Below, in pieces: positions 26,415 through 35,372 of a DNA stretch of 64,000 bases. Position 1 is the first letter of the stretch; each line of letters opens with the position of its first letter. The stretch is from Streptomyces lavendulae subsp. lavendulae (GTDB lineage: Bacteria; Actinomycetota; Actinomycetes; Streptomycetales; Streptomycetaceae), in contig NZ_CP024985.1 in NCBI RefSeq assembly GCF_002803845.1, positions 7,451,501 to 7,515,500 on the forward strand, written 5' to 3'. A program made the translations under genes and the position numbers. The notes beneath the pieces were generated by a model. It worked only from the letters and a program-made list of their open reading frames with translations, was not told the origin of the DNA and did not search any database.

Positions 26415-27172
26415 GGGGCGCAGGTGTCGATCATGGTGGTGAGCATGGCCCTCTCGGCGTCGGTGACGGTCAGTGCGTAGTGGGACTTGACGGTGGTCCA
26501 GGCGCGCCCGTACTGGCACCAGCTCGACTTGTCCGTCGGCTGCCAGAGGTCAGGGCTCTGGTCGCCCTTGGAGCGGTTCGAGGACGCCGAGACCGCCAGC
26601 AGCTGCGGCCGCGTCAGGTCGTTGGCGAAGGCCTTGCGCCGGGCCGCGTCCCAGGCGGAGGCGCCCGAGCGCCAGGCCTCGGCGAGCGGCACCATGTGGT
26701 CGATGTCCAGCTTCGCGGCCTCGGTGACGGTCGCCCCGTCGTAGAGGCTCTTCCAGCGGCCCGTCAGGGCGCGGCACTCGGCGTCCTGGGTGACGTCGGC
26801 GCCGTCCCGTTTGAGGACCACCTCGCGGGTGTCGCACTTGTTGCCCTGCTCGGCCCAGTGCGTGAACTTGTCGCGGCTGTAGCCGGCCATGGTGCCGGGC
26901 TTGCCCGTCGTCAGCGCCGCCAGCCGGGTCCGGGCGGCCGCCGCGCTCACCAGCCCGGGCAGCACGTCCCCCGGGGCCGGCGCTCCGGCGGCCCCCGAGG
27001 GCGCCGGCGGTGCGGAACTCGCGCCCCCGTTCGGGCCGGAGGCCGTGCCCGGTCCGGGGGCACTCCCGGTCTTGCCGTCCCCGGAGTGCCCCGGCCCGCC
27101 GCACCCGCTGATACCGAGCAGCACGGCCGCCACGACCACCGCCGCGCCGCGCACACCTGACTGACGACCCAT
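26411..27172 (-). CDS. HNH-nuclease-family lipoprotein (DUF1524-like)
   Basis: This 253-aa protein has a lipoprotein signal (VVVAAVLLGISGCGG, lipobox Cys near residue 24), a Gly/Pro/Ser linker and a DUF1524/HNH domain. The HNH signature DIDHMVPLAEAW gives the metal-binding Asp-His pair, followed by the asparagine-containing NDLTRPQLLAVSASSNRSKGD and WCQYGRAWTTVK. It should be anchored outside the membrane and cut extracellular DNA, for nutrient recovery or competition. ATG 27172 has GGGGTGGG upstream. It is the first gene of a two-gene unit. Confidence 0.85.
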   Translation of the reverse strand: MGRQSGVRGAAVVVAAVLLGISGCGGPGHSGDGKTGSAPGPGTASGPNGGASSAPPAPSGAAGAPAPGDVLPGLVSAAAARTRLAALTTGKPGTMAGYSRDKFTHWAEQGNKCDTREVVLKRDGADVTQDAECRALTGRWKSLYDGATVTEAAKLDIDHMVPLAEAWRSGASAWDAARRKAFANDLTRPQLLAVSASSNRSKGDQSPDLWQPTDKSSWCQYGRAWTTVKSHYALTVTDAERAMLTTMIDTCAP

Positions 27173-27467
27173 GACCCACCCCGAGGAGACTCCGCGCTGA
27201 CCCGGGAAGCCTACCCATAACCGGACAACCAACCCCGCAGCGGGCGGTGCGGAGTGTCCGGAGGGGTCCTACCCCTCCCACCCCTCCCACGGATGCAGGG
27301 CGCCCCAGGTGCCACCGGCCGCCTGGAAGACCGGCTCCGAGCCCTCGAAGACAGCTTCAGGCACACCGGTTCCCGGCGGAGGTCCTCGCCCACGGCCCCG
27401 GCGCCGGTCACGAGCCAGGCGAGCCGTCCCCGAGCCGCCCGCCGTACGCCATCGTAGGAGCGCGGCC

Positions 27468-28103
27468 CTACCGGGTCCGGGTCCGCAGGGACCGCCACTG
27501 CGGAGGGCGCAGCGGGTCCGGCGGCAGGCGGAGCAAGTCGGCGAGCGGGGCTCCCTGTTCGGCCCAGCGGCGCAGCAGTTCGCGGTCGATCCACCGCACG
27601 CCGTGCCGCTCGCCCCACGCCTTGGCGTCCGGGGTGAAGCCGCCGTTGGTGACCACCACGGCGTGCTCGGCCCGGTGCGCCGGACCCGCCGCGCCCTTCG
27701 CCTCGGCCATCACCGAGGTGCCGACGGTGGCTCCGGCGGCGCCCGCGCGGGTGTGCCGGGCGCGGACGAGGAGGCGGCCGTGCCCGGCGGCCCCCCGCGC
27801 GCCCCAGCCGTCCCGGACCAGCAGGTCGCGCACCGCGTACGCGAACTCCTCGTGGCCCATGGCGTCGAACTCCGCCAAAGTGATCCGCAGGGCGGCGGGG
27901 CGCGCGGCCCGGTTCAGGGTCCGCCACCCGGCCACGGCCACCAGCGCGAGGGCCGTCGCCAGCGCCACGGGCCGGCCCTGCGCGGCGGCGACCCCGGCGA
28001 CGGCCACCAGCGCCACGAGCACCAGGCCCCCGACGGCGATCCGCCTCCCGGGCCCATCGGCGCGGCCGCGCTCCCGTACGAGGTGGTAGCCCTCCCGTGC
28101 CAT
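27468..28103 (-). CDS. membrane-anchored Mrr-like restriction endonuclease
   Basis: This 211-aa protein has two N-terminal membrane helices (about residues 22-40 and 46-62) and a cytoplasmic Mrr_cat-type nuclease domain. The domain starts at FDAMGHEEFAYAVRDLL and has GRLLVRARH and the catalytic-like VMAEAKG strand (E-x-K), then HAVVVTNGGFTPDA and GVRWIDRELLRRW. Membrane-bound Mrr-like nucleases are common in actinomycetes; their target is unknown. No methyltransferase is adjacent, so it is not a classical type II system. Confidence 0.8.
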   Translation of the reverse strand: MAREGYHLVRERGRADGPGRRIAVGGLVLVALVAVAGVAAAQGRPVALATALALVAVAGWRTLNRAARPAALRITLAEFDAMGHEEFAYAVRDLLVRDGWGARGAAGHGRLLVRARHTRAGAAGATVGTSVMAEAKGAAGPAHRAEHAVVVTNGGFTPDAKAWGERHGVRWIDRELLRRWAEQGAPLADLLRLPPDPLRPPQWRSLRTRTR

Positions 28104-28387
28104 CGAGCCCCCTCCGCTCAGGGGCCGGCCGCGGTGCGGGGCCCTCCCGGGAAGAGTGTGGGCAGCCCGGGGTCCAGAAAGGGTGGAATCGTCATGGAAG
28201 TCGAGTCGAGGGCCTGGATCCGGCCACACCGGCAGCCGGTCCGGACCCCGTGAAGGGGCGGTCGACGCCCCCGTGACCGGGCCTGACGCCCGAAGGACTT
28301 GGCCGAAAACGGGGAGCGCATGACACCCCGCCCGCGCCGGAGCCGCCTCCCCTGTCGGGCCCGGGGCGGCCTCGGCCGCCGGGGCGG

Positions 28388-30520
28388 TCAGGTCCAGGAG
28401 GCGGTGACCAGGGAGCGCCGGGCCGCCTTCAGGTGGGTGGACGCGGCGAGCCAGGCCCAGGCGTAACCGTCCGACGAGGCGTCGGTGAGCCGCCCGAAGA
28501 CGTCCCGGGGGCGCCGGTCCGCCTCCGCCACCAGAGCGGCCGTCAGGTCCGCCGCCGCCCCGAACCCGGCCCGCCGCAGCGGACCGTACGCGGTCAGCGG
28601 CTGTGGACCCCGCGCGGTTTCGGCCACCGCGCGGCGGCCTCCCGCGACACCCGTCTCCAGCAGCCGCCCCACCCGCCACAGCGGTGCGTCGGCCAACGGG
28701 TCCGGACCCGGCACCGCCGCCTCCGCCGTGGCCGCGGGGGCCTCGCCGGGGAAGTGGGCGCCCTGGAGCCGGTCGTAGCCCAGGTCGGCCCGGTCCCGCC
28801 ACTCCGGCGGCAGCCGCAGCGTGTAGGCGGCGCCGGGCACCGGCCCCACCGCCAGGGGACTCAGCGTCGCCGCTCGGTCCGGGTCCGGGCGGCCCAGGAC
28901 GCGCACCGCCAGCCCCGGATACCCGGCCAGGCGGCGCAGGTTGGCCGTGTGGGCCAGTTCCGGGTGCGGATGCGCGGGACGCAGCCGCAGCAGCGGGGCG
29001 TCCGCGCGGGCCTCCCGTACGAGCAGGTGCTCCCCGGCCGCGCCGACGACCTCGACGTCGCAGCCCAGCAGGCCCGGTTCGGCCTCCTCCCGGGACAGCA
29101 GCTCCGCGACGGCCTCGGCGGCCGGGCGCGCGAACAGCGCGGCCAGCGGCTCCGCCGTCCACGGCGTCACGGGCATGGGCGTGGCCCGCACCCCGCGCCC
29201 GGCGCCGAGCCGCCCGTCGGCGGAGACCGTCGCGCCGACGACGCGCAGGCCCGCCCGGGCCAGCCCGGCGTGGTCGAGGACCCCGCCGCCGAGGGCGACG
29301 GAGGCGGCCCCCGCACCCCGGGCGCGGGCGAGACCGCCGGGGCGGACGTCCGACAGGGAGTAGGCGCAGCCGTCCGCGCCCAGCAGGTGGGTGACCACGC
29401 CCCCGTACCCGGTGGCGCTCAGCACCGGCTCCCGGCACAGGCCGTAGACGCGCAGGCTGCCCCCGGCCGTGTAGGCGCGGCGGGCCCCGCCGGTCAGCCC
29501 CGGACCGCCGGTGCCGGACGCCAGCAGCGCGGCGGAGGTCAGCAGTTCGCGGAAGGCGGCGGAGAGATCGCCGAGGCGCTGCGCCGCGTGCCGTTCGCGC
29601 GCGGCGCGCAGACCCCGTACGACGCGCAGCGCGGCGGCCTCGGCCTGCGGCAGCCCGGCCAGGCGGGCGGTGTGCGCGGCGCGCAGCAGCTCCGCCTGGG
29701 CCACCGCACCGGCGGCCGTGACCCCGGCGGCCAGCGCCTCGGCCCCGACCGCCCACAACCCGGCCCCGGCCGCCCTCTGAGCAGCCGTCACCGCGACGGC
29801 AGCGTCCCCGCCGGCATCCCCTCCGGGCCGCGCCCGCGGGCGGTCCCCCGGGAGCGGCCCGGAGCCCGCCGCGGGACGGGCGGCGGCCCCCGGCCCCGCG
29901 AGGCCCTTCGCCCCGACCCCGGGGAGGGACCCCGCACCCACCTCGGGGAGTGCCCCCGCGTCCGCGCCGGGTCCGGCCCCGGCGCCCGCCTCCGGAGAGG
30001 TCCCGGTGGCCGTGCCGGATCCGGCCCCGGCGGCCTCCGGGAGGATCCCCGGTGCCGGGTGGGATCCGGTTGCCGGGTCGGTTCGGGCGGCCGTCTGCGA
30101 CCCCGCGAGGGGGTTCGTCCCGGCCTCCGGGTGGGAACCCGGGCCCCTCTCCGGGGAGGTCCCCGCGGCCGGACCCGGTCGGGGTCCGGACTCCGTGTCC
30201 ACCCCCGGGAGGGGCTCCGGCTCCGGGTCCGCCAGGGGTGCCGCGCCCAGCGCGGCCGCGCGGTGGAGGCAGCGGGGGGCCAGCAGGCAGGTGCAGACGG
30301 CCTGGGCCGGATCCGTGACCGTCCCCGACGGGCCCGGGCTCAGGGTGACCACCGCGTCCTCACCGAAGCGGAGCGCGACCGTGCCGTCCGGTCCGGCCTC
30401 GGCCCCCGCCCCGCACGCCTCGACGGCGGCGTCGAGCCGCTTGCGCAGCCGGGCGGTGAGGCCTTCCACCGCCTCCGCCAGCACCTCGGGGGCGACGGGG
30501 GGCAACAGGGTGCTGCTCAT
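28388..30520 (-). CDS. SWIM zinc-finger protein (YehQ-like)
   Basis: This 710-aa protein has an N-terminal SWIM zinc finger (CxCx(n)CxH: VCTCLLAPRCLHRAA, near residues 74-88). A Pro/Gly/Ala/Ser low-complexity stretch of about 150 residues follows (about 95-245, many AG.SP/G.GP repeats), then a large helical C-terminal domain. It is the last gene of the MoxR-VWA operon; its ATG overlaps the VWA-protein stop (ATGA). SWIM domains bind DNA or proteins. E. coli YehQ, from the yehL-M-P-Q set, is the likely counterpart by architecture and context. The mRNA appears to end about here. Confidence 0.8.
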   Translation of the reverse strand: MSSTLLPPVAPEVLAEAVEGLTARLRKRLDAAVEACGAGAEAGPDGTVALRFGEDAVVTLSPGPSGTVTDPAQAVCTCLLAPRCLHRAAALGAAPLADPEPEPLPGVDTESGPRPGPAAGTSPERGPGSHPEAGTNPLAGSQTAARTDPATGSHPAPGILPEAAGAGSGTATGTSPEAGAGAGPGADAGALPEVGAGSLPGVGAKGLAGPGAAARPAAGSGPLPGDRPRARPGGDAGGDAAVAVTAAQRAAGAGLWAVGAEALAAGVTAAGAVAQAELLRAAHTARLAGLPQAEAAALRVVRGLRAARERHAAQRLGDLSAAFRELLTSAALLASGTGGPGLTGGARRAYTAGGSLRVYGLCREPVLSATGYGGVVTHLLGADGCAYSLSDVRPGGLARARGAGAASVALGGGVLDHAGLARAGLRVVGATVSADGRLGAGRGVRATPMPVTPWTAEPLAALFARPAAEAVAELLSREEAEPGLLGCDVEVVGAAGEHLLVREARADAPLLRLRPAHPHPELAHTANLRRLAGYPGLAVRVLGRPDPDRAATLSPLAVGPVPGAAYTLRLPPEWRDRADLGYDRLQGAHFPGEAPAATAEAAVPGPDPLADAPLWRVGRLLETGVAGGRRAVAETARGPQPLTAYGPLRRAGFGAAADLTAALVAEADRRPRDVFGRLTDASSDGYAWAWLAASTHLKAARRSLVTASWT

Positions 30521-33500
30521 CGGGGTTCTCCACGGAGTCGGTCGCCCACCCAGCGGGCGAGGGCGAGGGGGCTGAGGGCGGCCACCGGCATGCCGGCCGC
30601 CACGAGTTGCCGCGCCACAGGCACCGAGTACCGGGGCGCGCCCGCGTCGTCGAGCGCGGCGCAGCCCAGCAGATGGGCGCCCGAGGCGGCCAGCGCGCGC
30701 ACCTCGCCGAGCAGGCCCCCGAGCGGGGCACCCTCCTCGAAGTCGCTGACCACCACGACCAGCGTGCGGCTCGGCACCGTGATCAGCGTGCGCGCGTGCG
30801 CGAGCCCCGCCGCGATGTGCGTACCGCCGCCGACCCGGACCCCCAGCAGCAGCGAGAGCGGATCGTCCACGCGGTCGGTCAGGTCGGCGACCTCGGTGGA
30901 GAACGCGAGGAAGTGCGTGGACAGGGTCGGGACCCCGCCCAGCACCGCCGCCGTCAGCGCCGACCAGATCACCGAGGCCTCCATCGACCCGGACACGTCG
31001 ACCACCAGGATCAGCCGCCAGTCCGCCTCGCGCGAGACGCGCGTGCTGAACACCGGCCGCTCCGGGACCACCACCACCCGGCCGTCGTCCAGCCGCCGGG
31101 TGTGCGCGAGGTTGGCCCGCAGGGTGCGCGCCAGGTCGAGCGGGCCGCCCGGGCGGCGGGTCGGACGCGGTGTGGCCAGCCCCGACAGAGCGGGCCGCAG
31201 CCGGGTGGCGAGTTCCTTGGCCAGCTCGTCGACCAGACGCCGTACCAGGGGCCGCAGCCGGGCGAGTTGCTGTTCCGGCATGCCGCCCGCGAGGGAGAGC
31301 ACCGAGGTCAGCAGCTCCACGGAGGGGCGTACGGATCCGGGGTCGAGCGTCGCGAGCACGTCGGTGCGGCCCGCGTCGGCCGCGTCGGCGAGCACCTCCT
31401 CCCGCAGGTCGGAGCCGAACAGCGCCTCCAGCTCCGCCGCCCACTCACGGGCCGTCGGGAAGGACGGGCCGTCCCCGCCGCCGGGGCCGTCGCGGCCCAC
31501 GTCGCCGGAGCCCTCGCCGCGCCCGGCCCCGTACAGCTCGTCCAGTGCCCGCGCGTAGCGGCCAGCGCCGGCCGGGAGCCGGTCGCGCTGCCGGCCGAGC
31601 AGCAGCCGCCACCGGTCGGCGGGCGCCAGCCGGCGGCCGTCCGGCGGCTCCGGGCGCGCGGGCGCGGCCCCGTCCGGTCCGCCGTCCGGGACCTCGGCGT
31701 CCGCCGGACGCGCCGGGACCGGGAGGTCCTTGAGCGCCGCGAGCCCGGCGGCGTCGGCGGCGGCCCACAGCGCGAGCAGCGCGGGCGGCGCGTCCAGCGA
31801 CAGGTCGACCCGGTCGCCGAGCCGCTCGGTGACGGTCGCCAGCAGCCGCTCCCGCGCCGCCGGCGCGAGCACGTCGAAGCCGGCGCGCAGCGCGGGCAGC
31901 CGCTCCAGGAACGCCTCGTCGGACAGGGCGTCCACCCGGTCCAGCAGCGGGGTCAGGGCCGCCGGAGAGGCGTCCAGGAGCGGTCCGGCGGCGCTGAGCA
32001 GGCCGGTGAGCCGGCGGGCCAGGGCGCGCCGGCCGTCGGGACCCGCCGCGCCGTCGACCCAGGCGGCGGCCCGCTCGCCCAGCCCGGCCGCCGGGTCCAG
32101 GTCCAGCAGCACCCGCACGGCCAGGGCCGCGCCCCGCATCAACGGGCTCGCGCCGGAGGCCAGTTCCGCCAGGGCGGCGTCCATGCGCAGCCCCAGGCGG
32201 CGGACGGCGGCCCGGTCGGCGAGGGCCACCAGGGTGCCCGCGTCGGCGGGGTCGTCGCTGCCGGCGAGGCCGGGCAGGGCCCGAACGGCCGCGTCGAGGA
32301 GCTCACCGGCCAAGGCGCCGGACCGCTCCCGGGCCCCGGCGGAGGCACCGGGCAGGTGGCCGCGGCGCAGCCCCTCCAACAGGTCCACGGCGTCGAGGAG
32401 TTCCGCCGGCGCGGCACTCTCCGGCAGGACCGCCGCCAGCTCGTCCAGTCGTACGTCGACCAGCGCGGGCAGGTCGCAGCGCGCGGCGGCGGCGAGCCCG
32501 GTCAGCACCTGCGCCGCCGTCGGGCCGCCCTCGGCGGCCTCGCGGCGCGCCACCTCGCGCAGCGTCCCCGAGGCCGCCTGGGCGGCGGTGACGCCTCGGA
32601 CCCCCGCCAGGTCCAGCCGGGCGGGGACGGACGGCGTCCAGGACAGCCGCCACTTGCTCCCCAGGGCCGTGCCGTCGCCGGTGGCGGCCACGCCCACGGG
32701 CTCCCCGTAGGAGGCCCCGCAGACCAGCAGCCGCTGCAGCAGCACCTCGCGGCGCCCGTCGAGCTCCGAACGCAGCGGGTCGAGACGGACCTCCCGGGCG
32801 GCCGGGTCCTCGGGCGACGGCAGCCGCAGCGCGGCCAGCTCCGCCTCCACCGACGGCCCGAGCCCGGAACGCGGGGCGTGCGGGGTGGTCCGGCCGCGGC
32901 CCGTGCCCACCAGCACGGCCTCCAGGGCGCGGGCCAGCGCCCGGCCCCGGCCCAGGGGTTCGCCGTGCCCGAGCACCGTCTGCACGGCCTCCAGCAGTTC
33001 GCCCCGGCCGGGCGCGGGCAGCCCGCGCAGCACCGCCAGGTCACAGGCGAGCCGCAGGGTCTCGGCGGCCTCGCCGGTGCCGGCGGTGTGCCCGGCGCGG
33101 CGCAGTTCCCGGCACACGCCCGTGACGGCGACGGAGGCGGCCTCCCGCAGCCTTTCGGGGTCGCCGCCCGCTTCGAGCACGGCCTGCTGCCAGAGCGGGT
33201 CCCGGATGCCGGCGGGGTATCCGGAGCGGGAGTCGAGCAGGTCGTGGGAGTACGCCACGAACGAGGTGACGACCTCCTGCGACGCACCCCGCGCACCCTG
33301 TGCTTCCTGTGCACCCTCCGCACCCGCCCCGGCGGCGGGGTCCGCCGCGGAGCGGCACGCCGTCAGGGCCGGTGCGTGGAAGGCGCCGATCACGGCGGCC
33401 ACCCGGCGGCCACCGGCGGCCGCGGCGGCGATCACGCGCCGCATGTGGGCCTCGCGGGCCAGGTCGACCGGGGGCACGGCGCGCGCGTCGGTCCGCAGGG

Positions 33501-34089
33501 CCCAGCCGACGCCGAGCGCGGCGCGGCGCACGGCCTCCGGGGTGCACCCGGGGGCCAGCACCTCCACGGCCCGGTCCCACAGGTCGTCCCCCTCGCGCCC
33601 GCTCCCGGCCGCGACCAGCCCGTCGGCGAACCGGTTCGGCCCGGCCCCGGCGAACCCGTCGGCCCCGGCCTCGGCGGGCTCCGCCACAGCCGGGTCGGCA
33701 GGCACCCGGTCAGCCTCGGCCGGGCCGGCCGACCAGCCCCGGTCGGCGAGCGGGAGGTCGCAGCAGACGACCTCCGCGCCCCGGCTCCGCGCCCAGCGGA
33801 CGGCCGCCAGCTCGGGGGAGAAGTCCGCGAGCGGGTAGAACGCCAGGCGGCCCTCCCGCCCCAGCCCGGCCAGGGCCACCGGCGCGACCGTCTCCGGGTC
33901 GGCCAGGTGGGCCACCCACGGCTGGAACTCGGCCGGCAGCTCCACGCAGACGACCTCCGCCCCCGCCTCGTCCAGCAGGGCCGGGACCACCGCCGCGAGC
34001 GCGGGACTGTGGTGGCGGACGCCCAGCAGGTAGGGCTCGCGCGACGCGGCGAGCGCCGCCAGCGCCTCCCGCGGATCGGTGACCGTCAA
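30517..34089 (-). CDS. DUF5682 - VWA fusion protein (YehM + YehP-like)
   Basis: The protein has 1190 aa. The N-terminal about 750 residues match the DUF5682 architecture (REPYLLGVRHHSPALAAVVP at the start, VVCVELPAEFQPWV, VIGAFHAPAL). The C-terminal about 390 residues form a CoxE-like VWA domain with the MIDAS motif DVSGSMEAS and later SDFEEG. In E. coli these are separate proteins YehM and YehP; here one frame covers both without a stop. TTG 34089 overlaps the MoxR stop (TTGA). VWA domains usually pair with MoxR ATPases as substrate adaptors or metal-dependent binding modules. Confidence 0.85.
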   Translation of the reverse strand: MTVTDPREALAALAASREPYLLGVRHHSPALAAVVPALLDEAGAEVVCVELPAEFQPWVAHLADPETVAPVALAGLGREGRLAFYPLADFSPELAAVRWARSRGAEVVCCDLPLADRGWSAGPAEADRVPADPAVAEPAEAGADGFAGAGPNRFADGLVAAGSGREGDDLWDRAVEVLAPGCTPEAVRRAALGVGWALRTDARAVPPVDLAREAHMRRVIAAAAAGGRRVAAVIGAFHAPALTACRSAADPAAGAGAEGAQEAQGARGASQEVVTSFVAYSHDLLDSRSGYPAGIRDPLWQQAVLEAGGDPERLREAASVAVTGVCRELRRAGHTAGTGEAAETLRLACDLAVLRGLPAPGRGELLEAVQTVLGHGEPLGRGRALARALEAVLVGTGRGRTTPHAPRSGLGPSVEAELAALRLPSPEDPAAREVRLDPLRSELDGRREVLLQRLLVCGASYGEPVGVAATGDGTALGSKWRLSWTPSVPARLDLAGVRGVTAAQAASGTLREVARREAAEGGPTAAQVLTGLAAAARCDLPALVDVRLDELAAVLPESAAPAELLDAVDLLEGLRRGHLPGASAGARERSGALAGELLDAAVRALPGLAGSDDPADAGTLVALADRAAVRRLGLRMDAALAELASGASPLMRGAALAVRVLLDLDPAAGLGERAAAWVDGAAGPDGRRALARRLTGLLSAAGPLLDASPAALTPLLDRVDALSDEAFLERLPALRAGFDVLAPAARERLLATVTERLGDRVDLSLDAPPALLALWAAADAAGLAALKDLPVPARPADAEVPDGGPDGAAPARPEPPDGRRLAPADRWRLLLGRQRDRLPAGAGRYARALDELYGAGRGEGSGDVGRDGPGGGDGPSFPTAREWAAELEALFGSDLREEVLADAADAGRTDVLATLDPGSVRPSVELLTSVLSLAGGMPEQQLARLRPLVRRLVDELAKELATRLRPALSGLATPRPTRRPGGPLDLARTLRANLAHTRRLDDGRVVVVPERPVFSTRVSREADWRLILVVDVSGSMEASVIWSALTAAVLGGVPTLSTHFLAFSTEVADLTDRVDDPLSLLLGVRVGGGTHIAAGLAHARTLITVPSRTLVVVVSDFEEGAPLGGLLGEVRALAASGAHLLGCAALDDAGAPRYSVPVARQLVAAGMPVAALSPLALARWVGDRLRGEPR

Positions 34090-35240
34090 CGCAGGCTCCC
34101 GCGCAGGTCCCAGAGCCGGCGCCACATCGCCGAGCCGTCCTCGGCCCGGCGGCGGACCGGGCCGTCCCAGTAGCCCAGCAGCCGTCCGTGGTCGGCAGGG
34201 TCGTCCTTGCGCACCACGCCCAGCAGGTGTCCCGGCAGCAGGTCCAGCACGTCGCCGCCCGGCAGGTACGCGGCCGCGACCCCCAGCGAGGCCGCCACCT
34301 GTACGGCCTCGGCCGTGGACATGACCGTGCCGGGCCGCTCCACGTCCCAGCCCTCGGAGCTGCGCCCGGAGCGCAGGTCGCGGAAGACGGTGACGAGCGC
34401 GTCGAGCACGGAGTCGTCCACCCCGAAGGCCGCCCCGGCGCGCTGCACGGCGGCGACGGCCTGGCGGCGGACCAGGGTGGCCTCGGCGTCCGGGTCCGCG
34501 ATCGGCGCGACCGTCTCGAAGTTGAAGCGGCGCTTGAGCGCCGCGGACATCTCCGAGACGCCCCGGTCCCGGAGGTTGGCGGTGGCGATGACGGTGAACC
34601 CGGGGGCGGCGCTGACCAGCGCGTCCTCGGTGGCGGTCAGTTCCGGCACGCTGACCCGCCGGTCGGACAGGATCGACACCAGCGCGTCCTGCACCTCGGG
34701 CAGGCAGCGGGTGATCTCCTCGACCCGCGCCACCCGCCCGGTCCGCATCGCGGAGAGCACGGGGGAGTCGACCAGGGCCTGCGGGGTCGGGCCCTGGGCG
34801 AGGAGCAGCGCGTAGTTCCAGCCGTAGCGGAAGGCGTCCTCGGTGGTGCCCGCGGTGCCCTGCACGGTCAGGGCACTGGTGCCGCAGACGGCGGCGGACA
34901 GCAGCTCGGACAGCATCGACTTGGCGGTGCCCGGTTCGCCGGTGAGCAGCAGTCCGCGCTCCCCGGCCAGGGTCACCACGCACCGCTCCACCAGGGCGCG
35001 TTCGCCGACGAACTTCGGCGCGATCACCAGCTTGGCCGGCAGCCCGGCGCGCCGCTTGGGCAGGGCCAGCTCGGCCCCCTCGCTGCCGCACACGAAGGTG
35101 ACGACCGCGCGCGGCGTCAGCGCCCAGCCGGGCGGGCGGGGGCCGGTGTCCTGGGCGGCGAGGAAGGCGAGTTCGTCGGCGTACCGCTCCTCCGCGGGCA
35201 CGATCTGCCGGGCGGGAGCGGGCTGTTCGGTGAGGGTCAT
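34086..35240 (-). CDS. MoxR-family AAA+ ATPase (YehL-like)
   Basis: This 384-aa ATPase has Walker A GEPGTAKS at residues 101-108, an acidic Walker-B-like stretch (RVARVEEITRCLPEVQDAL), sensor-1 asparagine (FTVIATANLRDRG) and an arginine-finger region (ALKRRFNFE). MoxR ATPases act as chaperones that remodel or activate partner complexes, usually together with the VWA protein encoded next to them. The stop overlaps the DUF5682-VWA start. A gap of 132 bp separates it from the large upstream gene, so it may have its own promoter within the operon. Confidence 0.9.
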   Translation of the reverse strand: MTLTEQPAPARQIVPAEERYADELAFLAAQDTGPRPPGWALTPRAVVTFVCGSEGAELALPKRRAGLPAKLVIAPKFVGERALVERCVVTLAGERGLLLTGEPGTAKSMLSELLSAAVCGTSALTVQGTAGTTEDAFRYGWNYALLLAQGPTPQALVDSPVLSAMRTGRVARVEEITRCLPEVQDALVSILSDRRVSVPELTATEDALVSAAPGFTVIATANLRDRGVSEMSAALKRRFNFETVAPIADPDAEATLVRRQAVAAVQRAGAAFGVDDSVLDALVTVFRDLRSGRSSEGWDVERPGTVMSTAEAVQVAASLGVAAAYLPGGDVLDLLPGHLLGVVRKDDPADHGRLLGYWDGPVRRRAEDGSAMWRRLWDLRGSLR

Positions 35241-35372
35241 CGGTTCCTCGGGTCCTCTGGGCTTGGGGAAGTCTCGAACGAAGGGTGTGAAGGGAGCGAA
35301 AGACGTGGAGAGGGGCGTGGGGAGGGGGTGCGGGGGCAGTGCCGGTCCGCCCCCGCACCCGCTCCGGAGGGA

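Noticed and set aside
27173..27467. Possible 67-aa gene in the gap at 27254-27457
   Set aside because: No ribosome site, no recognisable protein and basic Ser/Pro-rich composition typical of noncoding GC-rich DNA. I see nothing else in this gap.
27468..28103. Type II or type IV restriction-modification locus
   Set aside because: There is no methyltransferase or specificity gene, and the nuclease is membrane anchored, so only a nuclease call is justified.
28104..28387. Possible gene between the Mrr-like nuclease and SWIM genes
   Set aside because: Frames here are short and lack coding character; only a weak GGCGGC/GCCGCC hairpin near 28369-28384 is visible.
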